From positions 1 through 64,000 of the forward strand of contig CAZXGS010000004.1 of NCBI GenBank assembly GCA_964640525.1: a stretch of 64,000 nucleotides of DNA, given 5' to 3'. The notes beneath the pieces were generated by a model that saw only the letters and a list, made by a program, of their open reading frames with translations, was not told where the DNA came from and did no database searches. The position numbers were made by a program, and so were the translations under genes. Shown piece after piece: positions 42,778-50,047 of the stretch. Each line of letters begins with the position of its first letter. The first letter of the stretch is position 1. This DNA is from SZAS-103 sp964640525. Its GTDB lineage: Bacteria > Pseudomonadota > Gammaproteobacteria > Xanthomonadales > Xanthomonadaceae.

Positions 42778-44118
42778 TCAGTACCAAGGGTCGTACTGCT
42801 CAGGCCGGAGCTGGTAGGTGGTCGGAGGCTGCACTGAAAATCCCCATGCAGCCAGTTGCTTGCGCGCGGCTGCGGGGCCGTCGTTTGCTGCCAGCCAGCG
42901 CGCACGTTCCATGGCCCATGTGACCGGTTGGCTGCGCCCGGCCAGGTAACCCCAACTGCGCCAGTCATGGTCGCGGAACGCGGCTCGCGCAACGGCTACC
43001 TGCCCGGGGTCGGCATTGCGCATCCAGGTGATGTAACCGAAATGCAGGTCGGCGCGCTCGGCGATCAGCCGGCCGGCGGCGCCGCAATCGGCGCGGCGAT
43101 CTGCGCGCAGGGACGGATCGCTGGAACGGCAGTAGTCGGAGAAGGGCTTGAGCTCGCGGAATTCGTCGAAGAGATAGCCCGTATCACTGGCCATGCCGGA
43201 AGCCAGCGCCATGGCCGGATCGTCGTCGTCGTGCTGCGGCAGGGCGGCCGGGACCGGCAGGCGGTCGAAGGCGGCGAGCAGGCGCCGTGTCATCGGCGCA
43301 CCGTAGCTGTCGAAGCGATCGGCAGCAGCAAGCCTGGACAGTGCGGCGCGGGCACCGGCGGTATCACCGGCGTGCAACGCCGTGGTCAGGGCCACTGCCC
43401 AGACCGCACCGTTGCCCGGCTCCAGTTGCTCCAGCCGCGCCAGCGAGCGCGACGATTGGCAGGTGGCGGCAGCGGCCGGGCAGCGGCGTGCCGCCAGCCA
43501 CAGCGCCCAACGATCGTCGGCCTTGAGCGCGCGGACGAAGGCCGCATCGGCGCGCTGGCGCAGGGCCGCGGCAGCGGGGTTGTCGATGGCAGCCGTCACG
43601 CGCTGACCGCTGGCCGGATCCCAGCCGTCGGCGGCTTGCCGGTACAGCATCGCGGTGACCACATCGTCAGCGCTGTCGCGGCGATGCTCCGCGTTGGCCT
43701 GCGCCAGTGCGGCCAGATGGTGGCTGTAGGCACGATCATGGGCCAGGTCCTGGCGATGCCCGTTCCAGGCATGGAAAGCGTCCAGCGCAGGGGTGATGCT
43801 GGGCCGCCACACGACCACGGCGGCGAGGGCGATCAGCAGGACGACGAGCAGACGTTTCATTGGTTGGGCTTCCCGGTGGATTTCATCGAAGTGTTCCAGG
43901 CCGACGGTGGCGGCCAGGTCTGGGACGAGTTCGACCAGCAGCACCGACCACGGCCCGCGCCCGGCGCGCGCCGCCTCGCGGCAGCGGTCGCCGAAGGCGC
44001 TGCGCATTTCGGTGCCGAAGCGGCGCCGGTGCGCGGGCGGATACAGCCACAGCGCGGCGGCATAGACGCGATCGAGCACGCCGATCCAGCGCGGTGTGGC
44101 GGGCACCCGGATGCTCAT
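42778..44118 (-). CDS. Uncharacterised membrane-anchored protein with permease-prefix-like N-terminus
   Basis: 446 residues, last gene of a PadR operon. Residues 1-88 hold a motif-bearing domain (WLYPPAHRRRFGTEMRSAFG ... LLVELVPDLAAT), reminiscent of the LYP-x2-R-R-x-G-x-EM 'permease prefix' that precedes FtsX-like permeases. One membrane helix follows (LLVVLLIALAAVVVW, about 92-107), and the remaining 340 residues are a helical repeat-like domain with cysteines, no enzyme motif. The C-terminal part resembles the protein at 46761-47915. The usual permease is missing. Overlaps the upstream gene by four bases. Confidence 0.65.
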   Translation of the reverse strand: MSIRVPATPRWIGVLDRVYAAALWLYPPAHRRRFGTEMRSAFGDRCREAARAGRGPWSVLLVELVPDLAATVGLEHFDEIHREAQPMKRLLVVLLIALAAVVVWRPSITPALDAFHAWNGHRQDLAHDRAYSHHLAALAQANAEHRRDSADDVVTAMLYRQAADGWDPASGQRVTAAIDNPAAAALRQRADAAFVRALKADDRWALWLAARRCPAAAATCQSSRSLARLEQLEPGNGAVWAVALTTALHAGDTAGARAALSRLAAADRFDSYGAPMTRRLLAAFDRLPVPAALPQHDDDDPAMALASGMASDTGYLFDEFRELKPFSDYCRSSDPSLRADRRADCGAAGRLIAERADLHFGYITWMRNADPGQVAVARAAFRDHDWRSWGYLAGRSQPVTWAMERARWLAANDGPAAARKQLAAWGFSVQPPTTYQLRPEQYDPWY

Positions 44119-44606
44119 GCCGCCGCCTTGCCTCGCGGCACCAGTTCGCGAATGCCGATCGCGAGCAGGAGGGCGCCGGCCACACCGGTCGCGACCTGCA
44201 ACGCCGTCAACGCATCGAATGCGCCTGGGTAGGCGAAGCGACCCAGCACGATGGCGCTGGTCAAGGCGATCAGGGACAGCGCGAGCAGGCCGGAGCCCAC
44301 CACTTGCAGGACGATGCCGAGGCTGATGGTCGTGAACTTGGACATGGGACTTCCTTGCTGGGGGTGGAGGGAGGCGAGGCGCTCGCGGCCGCTGCTGAGC
44401 AACAGGTCGGGCAAGGCCACCGCGAGCAGCCAACCCGGCACACCGTGGCGTTCACGCGTGGCCTGGCGGCAGCGCTCGCGGAAGGCGTGGCGCATTTCCG
44501 CGCCCCAGCGTTCGCGGTGGCCGCGCGGGTACAGGCGCAGGGCGATGGCATGGACACGGCACGACCATTGGATCGCGGCGGGATCAGGCAGCGACCGACC
44601 GTTCAT
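44115..44606 (-). CDS. Small membrane protein with the same permease-prefix-like domain
   Basis: 163 residues. N-terminal domain LRLYPRGHRERWGAEMRHAF ... DLLLSSG matches the prefix in the next gene. It is followed by two or three membrane helices (FTTISLGIVLQVVGSGLLALSLIALTSAI and LQVATGVAGALLLAIGI) and a short tail. Start overlaps the padR stop (ATGA), stop overlaps the next gene start (ATGA). Function unknown. Confidence 0.65.
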   Translation of the reverse strand: MNGRSLPDPAAIQWSCRVHAIALRLYPRGHRERWGAEMRHAFRERCRQATRERHGVPGWLLAVALPDLLLSSGRERLASLHPQQGSPMSKFTTISLGIVLQVVGSGLLALSLIALTSAIVLGRFAYPGAFDALTALQVATGVAGALLLAIGIRELVPRGKAAA

Positions 44607-44956
44607 GCCAGCACCCCGTGGGTGCCGCCGTGGCGGCCGGCGAACGTCACCAGCCGCGCCAGCCGCATGGTCTCGGCGCGCACCGCGGCACGTCCTGCGG
44701 TGGTCAGCCGGTAGTAGCGCCGGCGCTCGTCATCGTCGTTGGCCGGCCGCTCTTCGGTCTCCGCGACCAGGCGCAGCTCCAGCAGGCGCTTGAGCGTGCC
44801 GTACAGGGTGCCCGGGCCCATCCGCATCGCACCGTCGCTGAGCTGCTCGACCGACTGCATGATCGCGTAACCGTGCAGATCGCCTTCCAGCAGGGCGAGC
44901 AGGATGTGGTGCATGGCCGGGGTGAGCGGTGCGGAGAGTGATGGTTGGGCGGTCAT
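44603..44956 (-). CDS. PadR-family transcriptional regulator
   Basis: 117 residues with the PadR winged helix: HHILLALLEGDLHGYAIMQ, DGAMRMGPGTLYGTLKRLLE and RRRYYRLTTAGRAAV. PadR proteins are usually repressors and commonly control small membrane-protein operons. It is first of three overlapping genes, with an AT-rich palindromic site 39 bases upstream as a probable operator. ATG at 44956 chosen since alignment to PadR starts after it. Confidence 0.9.
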   Translation of the reverse strand: MTAQPSLSAPLTPAMHHILLALLEGDLHGYAIMQSVEQLSDGAMRMGPGTLYGTLKRLLELRLVAETEERPANDDDERRRYYRLTTAGRAAVRAETMRLARLVTFAGRHGGTHGVLA

Positions 44957-44994
44957 GGCATGCCGGAGGTTGGTCGACGGCAGCAACTCTATCG

Positions 44995-45033
44995 TATATC
45001 GATATATCTGTCAACGCTATATCGAACGTCGAT
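44995..45033. promoter_or_regulatory. Probable PadR operator: TATATCGATATA palindrome and companion
   Basis: TATATCGATATA (44995-45006) is a perfect 12-bp palindrome in otherwise GC-rich DNA; a second inverted site ATCGAACGTCGAT follows at 45021-45033. It lies between padR (minus) and the AAA ATPase gene (plus), so it could control both. Palindromic ATAT-type sites are what PadR proteins bind; binding here is inferred. Confidence 0.55.
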
Positions 45034-45116
45034 GTTGCGATCTGGAGGTTCGACCCTGACAAGCGCCCACCGCGCCTCTGCTATCGTGTGCGTTTCCCCT
45101 CGCCTTCCCCGATCCG

Positions 45117-46628
45117 ATGGCCGAACTGCAGGATCTGGCCGCGCTGATTCGCGCCAACACCCCGCTGCTGGTGATCGAGACGCCCGACGAGGCGCGCGTG
45201 ATCGAGCTGTTCCGGCGGGTGCTGGTCGACGTGTTCCGGGCGCTGTACCGCTGGTCGATCACCCAGGGCATGAGCCGGCTGGACATGGACCGCGAGGACG
45301 CGCCAGAAGGCCCGCCCGACGCCACCAGCGTGCTGCGCGCGATCGCCGCCGCACCGCAGCGCGGCATCTATCTATTGCTGGATTTCGTGCCGTACTTGGG
45401 CTACGCCGGCACCCAGCGGCAGTTGCGCGAGATCGCCCAGCGCCGCCAGTGCGAGGCGCACACGCTGGTGCTGGTAGGCGCGAAGATCGAGTTGCCACCG
45501 GGGCTGGACGAACTGGCGGTGCGCTTCCCGCTGCAACTGCCCGATCCGAACGCGCTGTTGAAAATGGTGCAGGCGGTCGCCGCCGACTACACCAAGGAAA
45601 ACGGCGGCAAGCGGGTGACCTTCGATGCCGACGTGGTGCGCACGCTCGTGCGCAACCTTGCCGGGCTGTCGATGACCGACGCCCAGCGGATCGCCCGCCA
45701 ACTGGTGTTCGACGACGGCGCGCTGGACGCCAACGACATCCCGCGCCTGGCCAAGCTCAAGTTCGAGCTGCTCAACCGCTCCGGCCACCTGCATTTCGAG
45801 TACGACACCGCGCGCTTCGCCGACGTCGCCGGTGCGCGCCGGCTCAAGCAGTGGGTCGAGCAGCGCCGCGAACTGTTCGTGACCGACCCGGCCACGGTCG
45901 CCGCGAGCGCGCCGACCGACTACCCGCTCGATCCGCCCAAGGGCATCCTGTTGCTAGGTGTGCAAGGCTGCGGCAAGTCGCTGGCCGCCAAGTCGATCGC
46001 CGGTGGCTTCGGGGTGCCGTTGGTGCGGCTGGATTTCGGCACCCTGTACGACAAGTACCACGGCGAAACCGAGAAGAACCTGCGCGACGCGCTCGCCTCG
46101 GCGGAACAGATCGCGCCGTGCGTGCTGTGGATGGACGAGATCGAGAAAGGCCTGGCCAGCGGCTCGGCGGACGCCGACGGTGGGGTGTCGCGGCGGGTGC
46201 TCGGCTACCTGCTGACCTGGATGGCCGAGCGCGCTTCGCGGGTGTTCCTGGTGGCCACCGCCAACCAGGTCCAGGACCTGCCGGCCGAACTGCTGCGCAA
46301 GGGTCGCTTCGACGAGATCTTCTTCGTCGACCTGCCGCGCGCGGACGTGCGCGCGGAGGTGTTCAAACTCCACCTCGCACGCCGCAAGGTGGATGCGAGC
46401 AGCATGGATCTGGCTTCGCTGGCGGCAGCCTGCGAGGGCTTCTCCGGCGCCGAGATCGAGCAGGCGATCGTATCGGCGCTGTACGCGGCGCGCGCCGCGC
46501 GGCACCCATTGACCCAGGACGACCTGCTCACCGAACTGCGCAACACCCGTCCGCTGTCGGTGCTGATGGCCGAGCAGGTGCAGGACTTGCAGGCGTGGGC
46601 GAAGGATCGGACGGTGCCGGCAGATTGA
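45117..46628 (+). CDS. Ycf46-like AAA ATPase
   Basis: 503 residues, AAA+ ATPase of the Ycf46 type known from cyanobacteria and plastids. The N-terminal 250 residues (LLLDFVPYLGYAGTQRQLREI, VGAKIELPPGLDELAVRFPL) are the family's second, degenerate ATPase-like domain; the C-terminal module has Walker A GVQGCGKSLAAK, Walker B VLWMDEIEKG and sensor ATANQVQDLPAELLRKGRFDE. No membrane part. Its function is unknown; cyanobacterial homologues are linked to photosynthesis or carbon uptake regulation. It is divergent from the PadR operon. Confidence 0.85.
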   Translation: MAELQDLAALIRANTPLLVIETPDEARVIELFRRVLVDVFRALYRWSITQGMSRLDMDREDAPEGPPDATSVLRAIAAAPQRGIYLLLDFVPYLGYAGTQRQLREIAQRRQCEAHTLVLVGAKIELPPGLDELAVRFPLQLPDPNALLKMVQAVAADYTKENGGKRVTFDADVVRTLVRNLAGLSMTDAQRIARQLVFDDGALDANDIPRLAKLKFELLNRSGHLHFEYDTARFADVAGARRLKQWVEQRRELFVTDPATVAASAPTDYPLDPPKGILLLGVQGCGKSLAAKSIAGGFGVPLVRLDFGTLYDKYHGETEKNLRDALASAEQIAPCVLWMDEIEKGLASGSADADGGVSRRVLGYLLTWMAERASRVFLVATANQVQDLPAELLRKGRFDEIFFVDLPRADVRAEVFKLHLARRKVDASSMDLASLAAACEGFSGAEIEQAIVSALYAARAARHPLTQDDLLTELRNTRPLSVLMAEQVQDLQAWAKDRTVPAD

Positions 46629-46760
46629 AACCCGCTCAGCGCGCCAGCATCCTGCCGGTGATCGCCAGCCAAGGCATGACGACCAACCTTCGACTATCGC
46701 CCGCGGATTGACGCCATCTGCGAATCGCGGCGAGCGCGTTGCTGATGTGATCCTTGTTGC

Positions 46761-47915
46761 TCACGGTCGTTGCGGCGCCACCGTGCCCGGCCCAGCCGCG
46801 ACCTCGGCCAGCGGCGGCACCGGCTCGCCGCGGTTGTTGCGCGCGGTCCAGCCTTCCGGCGGGGTCAGCGGGATGCCGGCGCGCCGGAACTGCATCTGCA
46901 GGACCTGAATCTCGTCATCGGCAGCCGCCCAATCGGCAGCCGCGGCGTCCAGGCTGGCCGGATCGGCGTGGCTGGCGGACAAGCGCATCCAGTTCTCCTG
47001 CTGCCATTGCGCGGTCCGCGCCAGTTCGACATCGGCCGGCGTGGCCTGGCCGGACACGCGCAACAGAGCGCGGCCGAACATCCGCCCGAGCAGCGAGTCG
47101 GCGTGGGCGAGCAGCGTGCGGCCGATTTGCGCGCAGTCGCGGAAGCGGGTGACGGGCGCATCCGGATGCATCTGCCGATGGCATGACTTCGCGGTCGCAT
47201 CCATCGGCGGGATGGTTGTGGCGGCGGCCGCGGATGTCGCCGCCACCAGCGCGGTCGCGCGCGGCGAGAAGCGCGCCGCATCCGGATCGGAGGTGGGCAC
47301 CGGCAGCGGGTGGCGGGTGTAGATGTCCATCCACGCCTTCACCGAGGCCCCAAGGAAATCGTCGTAGACATGCGCCTGCGCCATGTTCGTCAACGCCGCA
47401 TCGACGCCGGCCGCGTCCTTGCGCTGGTATGCGGCATCCAGCACCGGAATCCACGCCACCGCGTTGTCCGGTTGCACCTTCGCCAATGCATCGGCACGCT
47501 GCGGGCAGGGATTCTTGTCGTCGCAGCCGCTCAAACGCGGATCGACGTTGGCCCACAGCGACTGCACCAGCGCATCGTCCGGCGCGGCCTGCGCGGCTTG
47601 CCGCAACAGCGCACCGCTGGTGGCCTGTTCGGCACTTGCCGGGTCACTGCCGTCAGCCGCCGGCACCACCATCAGCAGTTGCGATGCCAGCGCGCGGCTG
47701 CGCGGGCTGGTGCTGGAACGCAGGGTGTGCAGCAGGTCGCGCATGTACGCTTGATACGCGGCCTGGTCGGCCTGTTGGGAGGCAGTGGGCGGCGACGCGG
47801 TGGCGGCTTCGGGCGCCGGCAAACCCGAACGATCGGCTGCCGTCGCGTTTGCGGCGGCCGTTCCGGGGGCAGTGGCGGCAGACACGACGAGCAGGCCGGC
47901 AAGGAGCAAGGACAT
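46761..47915 (-). CDS. Hypothetical secreted helical protein, paralogue of 42778-44118
   Basis: 384 residues with a signal peptide (cut near AAA at about 20) and a mostly helical body. The block CPQRADALAKVQPDNAVAWIPVLDAA and the later CAQIGRTLLAHADSLL resemble the C-terminal part of the membrane protein at 42778-44118 in order and composition, so the two are probably paralogues. Paired cysteines may form disulfides. No enzyme motif. Start at 47915 with signal peptide; longer frame is a shadow. Confidence 0.6.
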   Translation of the reverse strand: MSLLLAGLLVVSAATAPGTAAANATAADRSGLPAPEAATASPPTASQQADQAAYQAYMRDLLHTLRSSTSPRSRALASQLLMVVPAADGSDPASAEQATSGALLRQAAQAAPDDALVQSLWANVDPRLSGCDDKNPCPQRADALAKVQPDNAVAWIPVLDAAYQRKDAAGVDAALTNMAQAHVYDDFLGASVKAWMDIYTRHPLPVPTSDPDAARFSPRATALVAATSAAAATTIPPMDATAKSCHRQMHPDAPVTRFRDCAQIGRTLLAHADSLLGRMFGRALLRVSGQATPADVELARTAQWQQENWMRLSASHADPASLDAAAADWAAADDEIQVLQMQFRRAGIPLTPPEGWTARNNRGEPVPPLAEVAAGPGTVAPQRP

Positions 47916-48122
47916 GTGGGTTCCCACGGGGGCGGATGGTCGGACGCGCGCGGATCGACGTGATGCCACGGCGAGTATGCGGGCGGGCGGCGGCTTTTCA
48001 ACCGCCGCCATGCGCCCGCGGCATGCCCCGGGGTGTCTGTCCGGCGGTCATCGGCGCGTTCACGGTCGCGCGCAGGGCGTGCGCCTGCACCGCGATTCGG
48101 TTCGGTGGCACGTTCGCGGCCA

Positions 48123-49874
48123 TCAATATCCGGCCGCCTGGCCGTCCTTGCGCGATTCGCTGGCACCGATCCAGCCGCCGGCCGGGTTGACCGCGATCGC
48201 CTGATAGCCGCCGTAAGGGCCGTCGGCATAACGGACGCTGTGACCCATGCGCAGCAGTGCGCGCACGGTTTCCCACGGGAACCCGGTCTCCAGATCCACC
48301 TCGCCGCCGTCGGTCATCGGGGTGTTCTGGCCGCTGGGCTCTGTGGAGCCGTCGTGCTGGATGCGTGGGGCGTCGCCGGCTTCCTGCAGGTTCATGTGGT
48401 AGTCGATCAGGTTCATCAGGATCTGCACGTGGCCCTGCGGCTGCATCGCCCCGCCCATCACCCCGAAGCTCAGCCACGGCTTGCCGTTCTTCGTCACGAA
48501 CGCCGGAATGATGGTGTGGAACGGCCGCTTGCCCGGCGCGTAGCTGTTGGGCAGGCCGGGCTTGAGCACGAACAGCTCGCCGCGATCCTGCAGGATGAAG
48601 CCCAGCCCCGGCGGGGTCATGCCGCTGCCCATGCCGCGGTAGTTGGACTGGATCAGCGAGACCATCATGCCGTTGGCATCGGCGGTGGTCAGGTACACGG
48701 TGTCGCCGGCATCCAGCGCCGGCGGCGTGCCGGGCGCCACCACCTTCGCGGCCTTGTCCGGGGAGATGAGTTTGCGGCGCTGCGCGGCGTAGTCCTTGGA
48801 GATCAGCCAGTGCACCGGCACCTTGGCGAAGTCCGGGTCGGCGTAGAAACGCGCGCGGTCGGCGAAGGCGAGCTTCTTGGCCTCGACGAACAGGTGGACG
48901 TGCTGCGCGCTGTCGAAGGGAATCTTCGAGAAATCGAAACCCTCCAGGATGTTGAGGATCTGCAAGGTGGCGATACCCTGCCCGTTCGGCGGCAGCTCCC
49001 AGACCTCAAAGCCGCGGTAGTCGGTGGATACCGGCTCGACCCATTGGCCGTGGTGGCTGGCGAGGTCGTCCCAGGACAGGAAGCCGCCCTGCGCCTTGAT
49101 GTAATCGGCGATGACGTGCGCGATCGGGCCCTTGTAGAACACGTCGCGGCCGCCGTCGCTGATCTTCTGCAGGGTGTCGGCCAGGGTCGGCCGAGTCCAC
49201 ACCTGCCCGGTCCGTGGGCCTTGGCCGTTGCGAGTGAACTGCTCGACGAAGCCGGGGTACTTGCGCAGACGCGGGACCGACAGGTTCCAGTAATACGCGA
49301 TCACCTCGCTGACCGGGAAGCCTTCGCGCGCGTAGCGGATGGTCGGCGCGAGGTCGTCTTTCATCGGCAGCTTGCCGAAGCGGTCGTGGAGGGCAAACCA
49401 GCCGTCCACGCAGCCGGGCACGGTGACCGGCAGCGGGCCGCGCGGCGGGATGTCCTTGAGTCCACGGCGCTGAAACTCGGCCAGGGTGAGCGATTTCGGC
49501 GAGCGGCCCGAGCCGTTGTAGCCGTACAACTTTTGCGTCTTCGGATCCCACACGATCGCGAACAGGTCGCCGCCCATGCCGGCGCCGGTGGGCTCCATCA
49601 GGCCGAGTGCGGCGTCGGCGGCGATCGCCGCATCCACCGCGCTGCCGCCGCGCTTCATCACGTCCAGCGCGATCTGGGTGACCAGCGGCTGCGAGGTCGC
49701 GGCCATCGCGTGCGGGGCGTAGACCTCCGAACGGGTGGCGAAGGCGCGGCCGGTGACGCGGTCGGCGGCGTGCGCGGCGGCGGCGCCCATCGTGATGACC
49801 ACGGCGCACGCGAGCGCGTTCCACCGCCGTGAAGGCTGTACGGATGCGATGGGCGGCGCGGCAGTCCCGTTCAT
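48123..49874 (-). CDS. ggt: Gamma-glutamyltransferase
   Basis: 583 residues, periplasmic, cleaves glutathione and transfers gamma-glutamyl groups. A long signal peptide (cut near AHA around 36) precedes FATRSEVYAPHAMAATSQPLVTQI, GGSAVDAAIAADAALGLMEPTGAGMGGDLF. The autoprocessing nucleophile is the Thr in AGDTVYLTTADANG; the small-subunit motifs GSGMTPPGLGFILQDRG and VMGGAMQPQGHVQ follow. Processing into two chains is expected from family knowledge. Stands alone between two gene groups. Confidence 0.95.
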   Translation of the reverse strand: MNGTAAPPIASVQPSRRWNALACAVVITMGAAAAHAADRVTGRAFATRSEVYAPHAMAATSQPLVTQIALDVMKRGGSAVDAAIAADAALGLMEPTGAGMGGDLFAIVWDPKTQKLYGYNGSGRSPKSLTLAEFQRRGLKDIPPRGPLPVTVPGCVDGWFALHDRFGKLPMKDDLAPTIRYAREGFPVSEVIAYYWNLSVPRLRKYPGFVEQFTRNGQGPRTGQVWTRPTLADTLQKISDGGRDVFYKGPIAHVIADYIKAQGGFLSWDDLASHHGQWVEPVSTDYRGFEVWELPPNGQGIATLQILNILEGFDFSKIPFDSAQHVHLFVEAKKLAFADRARFYADPDFAKVPVHWLISKDYAAQRRKLISPDKAAKVVAPGTPPALDAGDTVYLTTADANGMMVSLIQSNYRGMGSGMTPPGLGFILQDRGELFVLKPGLPNSYAPGKRPFHTIIPAFVTKNGKPWLSFGVMGGAMQPQGHVQILMNLIDYHMNLQEAGDAPRIQHDGSTEPSGQNTPMTDGGEVDLETGFPWETVRALLRMGHSVRYADGPYGGYQAIAVNPAGGWIGASESRKDGQAAGY

Positions 49875-49974
49875 GGCATGGATTCCGTCGGGCGATGCGC
49901 GACGATAGCGCAACCCCATGGCAAGTTCAGGTGGCCATCGAATGGCCCGGATGGACAGGCGCGATCCGAAGAAA

Positions 49975-50003
49975 ATGGATCCCGGCTTGCGCCGGGATGA
50001 CGG
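49975..50003. repeat. REP-like palindrome, second copy
   Basis: ATGGATCCCGGCTTGCGCCG then GGATGACGG: the stem CCCGG/CCGGG has a short TTGCG loop. The same 29-30-bp unit is at 63372-63401 and, inverted with compensating base changes, at 63299-63328. Confidence 0.8.
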
Positions 50004-50047
50004 CCAGAACACGTCAGCCTTTCTGTCCTCTGTCCACAGACGACTGA

